Both the position numbers and the translations under genes were made by a program. From Bacteroidota bacterium (GTDB taxonomy: Bacteria; Bacteroidota; Bacteroidia; Chitinophagales; Chitinophagaceae), in assembly GCA_023386045.1 (NCBI GenBank), contig JAEWKK010000019.1, positions 434,001 through 498,000 of the forward strand: DNA of 64,000 nt, given 5' to 3'. Shown here one piece after another: positions 1-7,465 of the stretch. Numbering within the stretch: the first letter of the stretch is position 1; each line of letters starts with the position of its first letter. The notes below the pieces were generated by a model. The model had not been told where the DNA came from and did not search any database. It saw only the letters and a list, made by a program, of their open reading frames with translations.

Positions 1-1067
1 GGATTTTCCAGTCATTACTGTATTCCTTCGTGGCGTACAACCTCAACATATCCTATGCTGAAAGGCTGCCTGTATCTGCACTCGAAGCATTTTTCTACCT
101 GATCCCACATATGTTCCTTTCCTATAGTCTTATGTACTGGGTAATTCCCCGGTATTTACTAAAAGGACGATATGTTGTAACCGCTTGTATGGTGGGTTTA
201 CTTTTTGTAACTACTGCGTTGATTTCATCTCTTATCGGCATCTATATCCTTCAGGATTTGCGTTTTTTCTTTTTCGGTCATGTAGAAGGGATAGCGCACC
301 AGAGAAATTATTTATACATCTTTCCGGCTTTGCTTGCAGGACTCAGGGGTGCTATAACAGTTGGAGGATTGGCGGCTTCTATCAAAATGATGAAGTATTG
401 GTATGTTAAAGAGCAGCGAAACCTAAAGCTCCAAAAAGAAAACGTGGAATCGCAGCTGGAATTGCTGAAGGCCCAGGTGCATCCTCATTTTTTATTTAAT
501 ACGCTGAATAATATTTATTCATTTACCCAAAATACATCGCCCATGGCTTCGAGGCTGGTGATGGGATTGTCTGAGATGTTGCGTTATATGCTATACGAAT
601 GCAATCAGCCACTGGTTCCTTTATCAAAAGAATTGAAAATGATGAAGGACTATATCACGCTGGAAGAGATACGCTACAACGACCAGCTGGATATCAACCT
701 TGACCTGCCAAGGAATACAGATGATCTTTATATTGCTCCGCTTTTGCTTCTTCCCTTTATAGAAAATTGTTTTAAACATGGTACGAGCCAGATGCTGGAA
801 AACCCATGGATCACCATGCACATTGTATTAAATGATTCTCAACTTGAAATGAAATTAATTAATGGGAAAGCCGGCGGCTATATCAAAAAGGAAGGCTCAG
901 GTATTGGTATTGAAAACGTTAGGAAAAGACTGGAACTTCTGTATCCGGGAAGGCACTCCCTGAAAATCAACCATGAGGAAGATGTATTTATTGTTACGCT
1001 TAAAGTTAAACTGGAGAGAATAACTTCCAGGAATCAGTTGAGTAATTTCAAAACAGCGGTGGCATGA
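1..1067 (+). CDS. LytS-type sensor histidine kinase (5' truncated by window edge)
   Basis: Membrane sensor kinase of the LytS/YehU class (His_kinase, PF06580), which phosphorylates a LytTR response regulator. The reading frame is open back to base 3, so the start lies outside the window; the GTG at 30 is only the first in-frame start-like codon. About four hydrophobic segments cover the first 130 residues visible, followed by a coiled linker and the phosphoacceptor motif HPHFLFNTLNN (near 480), then a GHKL ATPase with an N box (LPFIENCFKHG) and a G box (GSGIGIENVRKRL). The stop overlaps the ATG of the next gene (ATGA), as expected for a translationally coupled kinase-regulator pair. The signal sensed is unknown. 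Confidence 0.93.
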   Translation, partial: IFQSLLYSFVAYNLNISYAERLPVSALEAFFYLIPHMFLSYSLMYWVIPRYLLKGRYVVTACMVGLLFVTTALISSLIGIYILQDLRFFFFGHVEGIAHQRNYLYIFPALLAGLRGAITVGGLAASIKMMKYWYVKEQRNLKLQKENVESQLELLKAQVHPHFLFNTLNNIYSFTQNTSPMASRLVMGLSEMLRYMLYECNQPLVPLSKELKMMKDYITLEEIRYNDQLDINLDLPRNTDDLYIAPLLLLPFIENCFKHGTSQMLENPWITMHIVLNDSQLEMKLINGKAGGYIKKEGSGIGIENVRKRLELLYPGRHSLKINHEEDVFIVTLKVKLERITSRNQLSNFKTAVA

Positions 1068-1780
1068 ATGAAAACAAGCTTATAAAATGCCTGGTTGTGG
1101 ATGATGAACCACCGGCGCGTGAAATAATTGGGCGCTACATAAAAGAGGTGCCCATGCTGCAGATGGCGGGCGAATGTGGAAATGCCATAGAAGCACTCAG
1201 CTTTTTACAGCAGAATGTGATTGATCTTGTTTTCCTGGATGTGCAAATGCCGCAATTAAATGGAAACGAACTGCTAAAGATTATCAAACATCCTCCCAGG
1301 GTTATATTTACTACAGCTTACCCTGAATATGCCCTCGAAGGTTATGATCTTGATATAGTGGATTACCTTCTCAAGCCTGTTAAGTTTGAACGTTTTTTAA
1401 AAGCAATACATAAAGCCACACAACAGGCCAGTTCAATTGATACAGAACTGGTTCAACATGAAAGCAGGAATGAAGCCTTTGTGTACTTCCGTGCCGACAG
1501 GAAGATGGTTAAAGTGATGCTGGATGACATCCTCTTCATTGAAAGCATGAAGGATTATATAAAAGTGATTACAACAAAAGGAACGATCATCACCAAACAA
1601 TCCATCACTGCCGTAGAAGCCATGCTGCCCGAACATTTGTTTCTGCGTACTCACCGCTCCTTTATTATTTCCCTTTCCCGCATCAGTTCTTATACCAGTG
1701 AACTCATTGAGATCGAGAAACATGAAATCCCAATTGGCAAGTTGTTCAGAAATGGTGTACTGAAAGCCATTGATAAGTAA
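1064..1780 (+). CDS. LytTR-family response regulator
   Basis: DNA-binding partner of the upstream kinase. Residues 1-120 are a CheY-like receiver with acidic pocket DDE at 13-15, phosphoacceptor D59 in FLDVQMP and the K-P pair in YLLKPVKF. Residues 140-238 are a LytTR beta-type DNA-binding domain (FIESMKDYIKV, LRTHRSFIISL, PIGK). Length 238 aa is normal. It overlaps the kinase by four bases. The next genes on this strand are a 42-residue peptide with its own terminator, a possible target, but no LytTR site can be proven by eye. Confidence 0.95.
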   Translation: MNENKLIKCLVVDDEPPAREIIGRYIKEVPMLQMAGECGNAIEALSFLQQNVIDLVFLDVQMPQLNGNELLKIIKHPPRVIFTTAYPEYALEGYDLDIVDYLLKPVKFERFLKAIHKATQQASSIDTELVQHESRNEAFVYFRADRKMVKVMLDDILFIESMKDYIKVITTKGTIITKQSITAVEAMLPEHLFLRTHRSFIISLSRISSYTSELIEIEKHEIPIGKLFRNGVLKAIDK

Positions 1781-1963
1781 AGCCTGGAGTATTTATGGAT
1801 GGGTTAGCTAAAATCGCCGGGTTCTAACTTCCAAAACAAGGAATTCAACCCTTAATCATCTTGAATGAACAAAATGAAATGCAAAAATCTTCAATTTGCC
1901 AGATGCCTGATTAGTTTTGACTAAACAATATCCACTTAAAAAGGTCTACTAAAAAAAACCACC

Positions 1964-2092
1964 ATGGACACACAAATTATTACCTGGGAGATGAACATGG
2001 AGCAGGAACAAAGTTCAGTGCCGAGAGAAGAAATTGCAACATGGCCTGCAGAACCTTATACCCTCGACTGGGACACCATTAACTGGAATTAA
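1964..2092 (+). CDS. 42-residue acidic, Trp-containing peptide gene
   Basis: Small open frame starting at ATG 1964 and ending with TAA at 2090-2092, followed 27 bases later by a strong intrinsic terminator. The peptide is acidic and has four Trp (TWEMNM, ATWPAEP, LDWDTINWN at the C-terminus), with no signal peptide and no Cys. The start sits after an A-rich leader (AAAAAAAACCACC), usual for Bacteroidota. The location just after a LytS/LytTR pair and the private terminator support a real transcript. It could be a peptide signal, a RiPP-like precursor or a cytoplasmic micropeptide; I recognise no family and see no maturation enzyme nearby. Confidence 0.5.
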   Translation: MDTQIITWEMNMEQEQSSVPREEIATWPAEPYTLDWDTINWN

Positions 2093-2118
2093 TCTCCTTT
2101 TATAAGCCAACATGATTC

Positions 2119-2147
2119 AACACCACGCCGTAGCGTGGTGTTTTTGT
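2119..2147 (+). terminator. Rho-independent terminator
   Basis: Perfect 8-bp stem CACCACGC / GCGTGGTG (2121-2140) with a CGTA loop, followed by TTTTTGTTT. It ends the transcript of the 42-residue peptide gene. Confidence 0.8.
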
Positions 2148-2279
2148 TTAACCGGTAAAAGCCACGGCCATCACTGTAATGATCAGTATGATGGTAAATG
2201 CCCAGACAAAAAATGCAATGCTGTTCACAATGAGGGCCACAACGGGATTGTGATGATAGATGTTTACGATGCGTTTCAT
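2148..2279 (-). CDS. 43-residue single-span membrane peptide
   Basis: Minus-strand frame from ATG (2279) to TAA (2148), 43 aa. It has a basic/His-rich N-terminus (MKRIVNIYHHNP) followed by one long hydrophobic helix (about residues 14-40, VVALIVNSIAFFVWAF then TIILIITVMAVAF) and ends TG. The layout is that of a small inner-membrane peptide with the N-terminus inside. It is convergent with the 42-residue gene and stops one base after the hairpin tail. No homologue is recognised; the regular amphipathic-to-hydrophobic pattern is the main argument for coding. Confidence 0.5.
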   Translation of the reverse strand: MKRIVNIYHHNPVVALIVNSIAFFVWAFTIILIITVMAVAFTG

Positions 2280-2493
2280 AGGGTGTGTTTTTGTTAGCAA
2301 TGAGGAACATCACCAAATTACAAACGCTGATCTCATAAAAAAAGCAAATCGAAATAAATCATTTCAATATGCATAGTTGTACTTAGGATATTTGCGTCCA
2401 GCATCAGTGATAGTTCCTATCATAGCGAGAAATATTCTTAGTTAAACTGAAAGGGCTAAAGCGGAAAGTATAGGGTCTTAGTATATTTGAGTA

Positions 2494-2931
2494 TTGGAAA
2501 ATAAAAAACAGGGAATTGATATCATTAATGAAGTGCTGGAGGCCTGTATTCTTGCCTACCCGGTGTCTTCATTTATTATCAGTCTTTATAAACAGTATAT
2601 AAGCCGGGGATGGCTTACAAAGAAGCAACTCCAGGGTTTATATGACAAGGCCAAAAATATCAATGAGCTTCCCCCCGGAAAGCTTGCTGCCCTTGAAGCA
2701 ACCATCAATAAAATGCCTAACCGCTTCAAATCTGAAAAACCATTGCACACTTCACCTCTCTATCAAAAAGATGAAGGCATTGGAAATATGATTATTACTA
2801 TCCTGGCCAAATATCCCGAACATAAAAGAGTGCTCTTTCTGCAATCCAAATACAACAATAATGAAACACTAAATGCAGCAGAGATCTCAGACCTGAAAAG
2901 ATTCAGTTCAATGGTTGAAAAAAAATCCTAA
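2494..2931 (+). CDS. Conserved-looking hypothetical protein, 145 aa
   Basis: No ATG is available near the 5' end. The frame is closed by TGA at 2488-2490 and TTG at 2494 is the earliest usable start; GTG at 2530 is the alternative. The product is soluble, basic and helical. The segment FIISLYKQYISRGWLTKKQL (residues 27-46) resembles the short helix-turn repeats seen in phage/DNA-associated proteins, and the C-terminal half has another helical pair. It stands alone between two intergenic gaps. Function is unknown. Confidence 0.65.
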   Translation: MENKKQGIDIINEVLEACILAYPVSSFIISLYKQYISRGWLTKKQLQGLYDKAKNINELPPGKLAALEATINKMPNRFKSEKPLHTSPLYQKDEGIGNMIITILAKYPEHKRVLFLQSKYNNNETLNAAEISDLKRFSSMVEKKS

Positions 2932-3001
2932 ATACAATTAAAGCTTAACCAGCTTTTTAAATTTTGTTTTATTGTCAATTATCGATTGCCTTTTGACGAA
3001 A

Positions 3002-3508
3002 CTAAAATTCTTTACACTCTGTTTTTATTGATACCCCTTTAATTAAAGTCTGGTAAACCACGCAATATCTTTCTGTAAGCCTGATCAATGTTTCTTTTTG
3101 TTCTATTGGAGCATCGGAGTCTAAGTTGAAAATCAAACGAATGGCAGAGAAGCCTACCGGTACTTCTTTGGAAACTCCCAGGGTTCCCCGGAAGTCAAGG
3201 TCACCTTCTGCCTTTACCAGGCAATCATTGATCTTTATGCCAATAGCAGTAGCTACAGCACTCATGGTAACACCGGCACAGGCTACAAGTGCCTGTAACA
3301 GCATGTCTCCCGAACAGGCAAGTAATCCGTTTCCACCAGTAGCGGGGTGAAGACCGGCTTCCACTACAGCTTTTGTTGTTTCAACCTTGCATGAAATTCC
3401 ATCACCAGGCCTGCCTTCTGCTTTCAAAGTGATCAAGGCTGAAGAAGGGTCAGCACGGTATTGTTCTTTTATGGGATTTTGTAATTGTTTCAATTGATCA
3501 GCATCCAT
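3002..3508 (-). CDS. OsmC/Ohr-family peroxiredoxin-like protein
   Basis: Cytoplasmic thiol peroxidase family (OsmC, PF02566) that reduces organic hydroperoxides using two cysteines. The 168 aa contain both conserved Cys: C77 in the central helix (LLQALVACAGVTM) and C149 (RYCVVYQTL). This is a full-length member of the YhfA/SACOL-type subgroup rather than Ohr, judged by the GISCKVETTKAVVEAG segment. Monocistronic, with the next minus-strand gene 120 bases upstream. Confidence 0.88.
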   Translation of the reverse strand: MDADQLKQLQNPIKEQYRADPSSALITLKAEGRPGDGISCKVETTKAVVEAGLHPATGGNGLLACSGDMLLQALVACAGVTMSAVATAIGIKINDCLVKAEGDLDFRGTLGVSKEVPVGFSAIRLIFNLDSDAPIEQKETLIRLTERYCVVYQTLIKGVSIKTECKEF

Positions 3509-3631
3509 AAAATGTTTCGTTTCATTTAAAGTTATAACAAGACATTGAGAGCGAGACCTGCATAAATAAGCAAACCTGTCTCCCTTAAGAAACAGGTTGC
3601 CTTCATCACTGAAAATTTTCCTTCACCATTA

Positions 3632-4249
3632 TCAATGCAAATGCACAAGTGGGTTGGTAGGGTTGAATACACCGTTTGGATTGTAAGACCATACCCATGC
3701 GTGTAACAACCACAAACCAAAACCGGTATTTCTATCCCATACGTCTGCATTGCCTGCAAATCCCTGTGGTGCATTATTGGGAGTAAGACTTATAGGAACT
3801 GCATATTCTACTGCAACCAGATCAACTTTTCCGTCTTCATCCATATTGTATACCAGGATCTCGGGATTCTTCATGTCAAAATTGGCATCGGCAAGCGTAG
3901 CTTTCATATAATGGAATCCCATCTGGGGCACTACTACATTGATATCTACATAACCGTCAGCAATGGCATTGTTGATGTTGCGATACCTGGCTGTAGCTGC
4001 ACGTGCCTGCTGAAGCTCCCATTTGGTTTGAAAGGAAAGACCCTGGTACTGGTTTACTACATTACTTTCCTCAGCTTTGGCTGCAACAGGTGCCTCTTCC
4101 TGGATAGCAGCTTCTTTTTTGCAGCTGGTCAAAAACAGTCCTGCAAAAAACAAAAGGAATAATGCAGGCTTTGTAATTGAAAAGAATGATTGAGATGAGG
4201 CAATAGATCTTCCGTTACAGCGACTGGCGCTGTTGAGTGCTTGTTTCAT
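3632..4249 (-). CDS. Secreted lipoprotein, unknown function
   Basis: 205 aa. The N-terminal 43 residues form a lipoprotein signal with lipobox FLTSC at about residues 39-43, followed by charged linker KKEAAIQEE. The mature part is compact and aromatic, with a region YMKATLADANFDMKNPEILVY typical of a family of Bacteroidota secreted proteins of unknown role, and ends with a Trp/His-rich tail (LWLLHAWVWSYNP, NPLVHLH). The terminal His and HAW motifs could bind metal, but this is inference. It is transcribed in the same direction as the DUF4242 gene to its right (63-base gap), so the two may form one unit. Confidence 0.8.
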   Translation of the reverse strand: MKQALNSASRCNGRSIASSQSFFSITKPALFLLFFAGLFLTSCKKEAAIQEEAPVAAKAEESNVVNQYQGLSFQTKWELQQARAATARYRNINNAIADGYVDINVVVPQMGFHYMKATLADANFDMKNPEILVYNMDEDGKVDLVAVEYAVPISLTPNNAPQGFAGNADVWDRNTGFGLWLLHAWVWSYNPNGVFNPTNPLVHLH

Positions 4250-4312
4250 TGTTTCGTTTTTTAAATTAAAAATGGAGAGAAAGGGCAGGACGAATAATGG
4301 AGATCAATAGGA

Positions 4313-4699
4313 TTATTCTGCAGTTGCAGGACTGATTACAGATGATACTTCAGTGATGACATTGGCCGGGAAGCCTCCTTTTTTAGCATGTTCCCTGATC
4401 AGTTCTTCATTTGCGGCTTTGTAAATACAATAAATTTTATTGCCCGTTACATAACTGTGGATCCACTGGATCTGCGGACCCATTTCTTTAATGACATTGC
4501 AGGATGTCTGTGATACGGCCTTGAGTTGTTCGGGTGTTAATTGGCCTGCACCTGGGATTTCTCTTTCAATTACATAAGTCTTCATTTCTGTTTGGTTTTT
4601 TGTTTTTGCGTTTTCGTTTGATGTTTGTGCCATGGATGCATAACCTGTAAATAGCATGATGAACAGGAGGAATGCAAGTTTGTTGGTAATCGTTTTCAT
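4313..4699 (-). CDS. Secreted DUF4242 (SCO4226-like) protein
   Basis: 128 aa with a cleavable Sec signal (residues 1-24, ending SMAQ) followed by one DUF4242 domain (residues 39-128: KTYVIEREIPGAGQLTPEQ, WIHSYVTGNKIYCIYKA, IREHAKKGGFP). DUF4242 proteins form small ferredoxin-fold dimers, and one Streptomyces member binds nickel. The same domain is the N-terminal part of the AraC-type regulator encoded just upstream (4837-5931), so the regulator probably controls this gene. Two direct repeats 33 bases apart lie in the gap between the two genes. Confidence 0.82.
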   Translation of the reverse strand: MKTITNKLAFLLFIMLFTGYASMAQTSNENAKTKNQTEMKTYVIEREIPGAGQLTPEQLKAVSQTSCNVIKEMGPQIQWIHSYVTGNKIYCIYKAANEELIREHAKKGGFPANVITEVSSVISPATAE

Positions 4700-4763
4700 G
4701 ATTTTGTTTGTTGGTTAATTAATGCTGTAAAATTAGCAGCACACCATGCCCATGGCATATAAC

Positions 4764-4818
4764 AAATCATTCAATAAATGGTAAACCACATGGTAGAAAT
4801 CATTCAATAAATGGTAAA
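4764..4818. promoter_or_regulatory. 33-bp-spaced direct repeat, candidate AraC-type operator
   Basis: A 22-base sequence (core TTCAATAAATGG) occurs at 4764-4785 and again, identical, at 4797-4818. The 33-base period is about three helical turns. It lies upstream of the secreted DUF4242 gene and downstream of the AraC-family regulator gene, where a regulator with two HTH motifs per monomer would bind as a direct-repeat dimer. The binding role is inference. Confidence 0.55.
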
Positions 4819-4836
4819 AATGATTCTGCAATAGAG

Positions 4837-5931
4837 TTACTGCAGTAATTCAATATAGCTCATGGGAAGCAGGCCATATTTCTTCTTGAAGCATTTGGTA
4901 AAATAAGAAGGGCTTGTAAATCCGGAATCAAAAGTTATCTGTGAGATGTTATAATACTGTTTCTTCATCATTTCCTTTGCCTTTTCTAGCCTGTACTCCT
5001 TAAGTAAAAGATTGGGAGAAAGACCTGTAAGAGCAATGGTCTTGCGGTAAAGCTGCGATTTGCTCATGGCCATGTTTTGGCAATAATTCTCCACATCAAA
5101 ATCAGGGTTCTGCCAGTTTTCTTCCAGTATGCTGAAGATCGATTCAAGCAATGTTTCATCCTGCGGACTGAGGGTTAAAAATCCATTCTCTTTATGCGTG
5201 TGATCTTTTAATACAAGATTTTTTACCGAAGATGCCATGGCTACTTTTGATCTGGCAATAGAGCAAAGACGTTCAGCTATCTGTATGGTATCGCCAAAAA
5301 GATCATTGCTTTTTTCAACTGGCTCGCCTCCATTGATGCTCATCCGGAATCCAATGGCATCGGAAACCGAAACAGGCAATTCCTTTTGAATAGCAAGAGC
5401 GCAGGACACAGCTTTGGCAGCCGCATTAAATGAAATAATAAAACCATTGCCAGAATGTTCTATCTCCCTTCCATTGAATTCTGCAAGGGTCTTCCTGATG
5501 ATTTGATTGTATTCTTTCAAAACTGCTGTTGCCTTTTCGTATCCAAGTTGGTAGTGTAATAAAACCGGGTCTTCAGTTTTTGTAACAATAAGTATCCTGA
5601 ATGATGGGTCGCTGAATACTTTTAAACCTTCTTCTGTGATATCGGCATCTATGGGATCGTAAATTCTTCCCAGGAAGGATTCCACCAGTGTGCTGTTAAC
5701 TTCAATAATCTTATTGGGAATCAGTCCATGCGCTTTGCCATGAAGCTCTACTACGGCTTCTTTATTGGGTGCTTCTATCAGGCAAAAAACAGAATCCCTG
5801 GCTTCGTCTACCCAATAGGTCATGCATTTACACTTGTAATCGTCCTGATGAAAAACATCTTTGGTATGAGCCTCCGCAACACTGTGTGCTTTGACTCCAG
5901 GAACAATATGTACATCCATGTAGATGGGCAT
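4837..5931 (-). CDS. DUF4242 - cyclase-like - AraC transcription regulator
   Basis: 364 aa from ATG 5931; the frame is open further upstream, but that stretch crosses a terminator hairpin and does not look coding. Domains: DUF4242 (1-90, MPIYMDVHIVPG...), a class III nucleotidyl-cyclase fold (about 110-250; HSGNGFIISF, FGDTIQIAERL) that lacks the two metal-binding Asp of active cyclases and so probably acts as a sensor or dimer module, then an AraC HTH pair (265-364; MSKSQLYRKTIALTG, ISQITFDSGFTSPSYFTKCFKKKYG). A cytoplasmic regulator whose N-terminal domain matches the secreted product of the next gene. Confidence 0.85.
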   Translation of the reverse strand: MPIYMDVHIVPGVKAHSVAEAHTKDVFHQDDYKCKCMTYWVDEARDSVFCLIEAPNKEAVVELHGKAHGLIPNKIIEVNSTLVESFLGRIYDPIDADITEEGLKVFSDPSFRILIVTKTEDPVLLHYQLGYEKATAVLKEYNQIIRKTLAEFNGREIEHSGNGFIISFNAAAKAVSCALAIQKELPVSVSDAIGFRMSINGGEPVEKSNDLFGDTIQIAERLCSIARSKVAMASSVKNLVLKDHTHKENGFLTLSPQDETLLESIFSILEENWQNPDFDVENYCQNMAMSKSQLYRKTIALTGLSPNLLLKEYRLEKAKEMMKKQYYNISQITFDSGFTSPSYFTKCFKKKYGLLPMSYIELLQ

Positions 5932-6028
5932 GCTGGCTTTCGCTTTTTTGAAGTTACATTTTTTTAAGCTTTGCCGGATTGATTGATTGGAGATGAGGGA
6001 GGGTATTAAAAAGATGAATTCACATAAT

Positions 6029-6054
6029 AAAAAAAGCCGGATAGAAATCCGGCC
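6029..6054 (-). terminator. Rho-independent terminator (minus strand)
   Basis: Stem GCCGGAT / ATCCGGC with a short loop; read on the minus strand it is followed by a run of seven T. It lies downstream of the 80-aa gene at 6243-6485 and upstream of the AraC-type regulator, so it separates their transcripts. Confidence 0.7.
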
Positions 6055-6242
6055 TTGTATATAATCCAATATCCTATGAAAAACCATTAAGATGAAAGCA
6101 AAATCCAAACCAATTCCATCCAAAGCCTTAACGGTACCCACTATTTCCATTTTTATGGAAAATATGTAGAACTATTTGCCTAACTAATTGGTTGTTATGA
6201 GATTACTAGGGTTTTTACTTAGCAAAATCCCTATCCTGGGTT

Positions 6243-6485
6243 TTATTCTTCAGTAGTGATTTCATTGATATGTTGTGATAGTTCATCTTCCAGGGGAAGT
6301 AACCAGTCAGGTGCAGGGAGCATGATCTTCCATTTTCCTGCTTCCTGTTCCTTCATTTCAAAAGCCAGGGAATTTGCTTCATTTTCTGAAACAAAATATT
6401 TGATACCCTGCGGACAAAAGACTTTTCGGAAAATAAGATCGAGTTTCAGATCATTGACCCAAAAGCTCTTCATGGGGTTAGACAT
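6243..6485 (-). CDS. Hypothetical protein, 80 aa
   Basis: Small soluble acidic protein (FWVNDLKLDLIFRKVFCPQG, IMLPAPDWLLPLEDELSQHI). No signal peptide, no membrane segment, one Cys. The start could be M1 (6485) or M5 (6473). It is followed by a good terminator and faces divergently from the gene at 6679. I do not recognise the family. Confidence 0.6.
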   Translation of the reverse strand: MSNPMKSFWVNDLKLDLIFRKVFCPQGIKYFVSENEANSLAFEMKEQEAGKWKIMLPAPDWLLPLEDELSQHINEITTEE

Positions 6486-6626
6486 GCGAACAAATGTAGA
6501 ATTATGAATAGGGGTAAATGATAGATTCTTTCCACATTACCTGCTTTTATGTAAATAACCCGAATTGAGTAGAAGAATTGGTATATTTCAGTTGTGGGAA
6601 ATTAGCAATGCTTAGTAAATTTACTA

Positions 6627-6657
6627 TTGCAATTGCGGTTTTTACGCAGTAGGTTTG
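6627..6657 (+). promoter_or_regulatory. Candidate Bacteroidota-type promoter
   Basis: TAGGTTTG at 6650-6657 matches the Bacteroidota -7 consensus TAnnTTTG, and a TTG element lies at 6627-6629, 20 bases upstream, matching the -33 spacing. It would serve the gene starting at 6679. Not tested. Confidence 0.4.
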
Positions 6658-6678
6658 CTCTTTCGAATTCCTTACCTT

Positions 6679-7029
6679 ATGTGTACAATTTCCTATTATA
6701 AGCTTGGCAACAAGTGGTTTTTTGATTTTCCTGAATACCTTGAAAAAGGAAGCGCTGAAGATTTGGAGCGGATTGGCAGTTTTCATGACTTTCTAGAATT
6801 GGTTTCAGGCAATAAAAGCTTTGTAAGTTTTAAAATGGATGTGGAGCCCTTTGAAGGCGCAAATGAAATGAGTTTAACTGGCACCAGTGGACATGATTCG
6901 GGCGGTTATTATCATTTACCTGAATGGAATGGCCACAAGATCGATATGGAACTTTGGTACAATTCAGTTATTTATTCCCTGCTTGAAGAATTGCCTCCAA
7001 AGCTTTACATCCAATTATATAAGGAGTAA
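6679..7029 (+). CDS. Conserved hypothetical protein, 116 aa
   Basis: Soluble acidic protein beginning MCTISYYKLGNKWFFDFPEY; ATG 6679 is preferred over the in-frame TTG at 6655, which overlaps the predicted promoter. Conserved-looking features are the aromatic N-terminus, a DFLELVSG helix and SGHDSGGYYHLPEWNGH in the centre. It resembles small Bacteroidota proteins of unknown function (possibly DUF6717, not certain). The stop is 14 bases before the ArsR-type regulator, so the two are probably co-transcribed. Confidence 0.65.
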   Translation: MCTISYYKLGNKWFFDFPEYLEKGSAEDLERIGSFHDFLELVSGNKSFVSFKMDVEPFEGANEMSLTGTSGHDSGGYYHLPEWNGHKIDMELWYNSVIYSLLEELPPKLYIQLYKE

Positions 7030-7043
7030 TTAAAATTATAATC

Positions 7044-7379
7044 ATGGAGAATAATCAACATGAACTTGAGATGCATGAGCATAAAGTCAGGAAAACGGCC
7101 ATGGTGCTCAGGGCGATCAATCATCCTCTAAGACAAAAAATGATTCTTCTTCTCCATGAAAATAAAAGGATGACCGTAACCGACATCTATACAAAGCTCA
7201 ACCTGGAACAATCTGTGGCTTCGCAACACCTTGCTGTTCTGCGAAGAGAAAATTTTGTGATCACGGAAAGGGAAGCCAAATACATTTTTTATAGTGTGAA
7301 TTACCAGAGAATAAAGGAAGTACACCAATTTGCTTCCAACATCCTACATAAAGATGAGCTGATGCCGAACCTGTCATAA
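7044..7379 (+). CDS. ArsR-family winged-helix transcription regulator
   Basis: 111 aa cytoplasmic repressor. The HTH (residues 25-85) shows the ArsR pattern: ALRAINHPLRQKMILLLHE-like entry, recognition helix LEQSVASQHLAVLRRENFV and the wing EREAKYIFYSVN. There are no Cys, so a metal-thiolate sensor site of the ArsR/SmtB type is absent; it is more likely a redox- or ligand-independent repressor. Co-directional with the 116-aa gene 14 bases upstream. Confidence 0.85.
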   Translation: MENNQHELEMHEHKVRKTAMVLRAINHPLRQKMILLLHENKRMTVTDIYTKLNLEQSVASQHLAVLRRENFVITEREAKYIFYSVNYQRIKEVHQFASNILHKDELMPNLS

Positions 7380-7465
7380 CCTTTTCTTCTTCTGGCTTTC
7401 TTATCATTTCTTCCCACTAATCTCCTTTTCGATGCTGGCTCATGGTTTGATTAGATCTAAACCTT

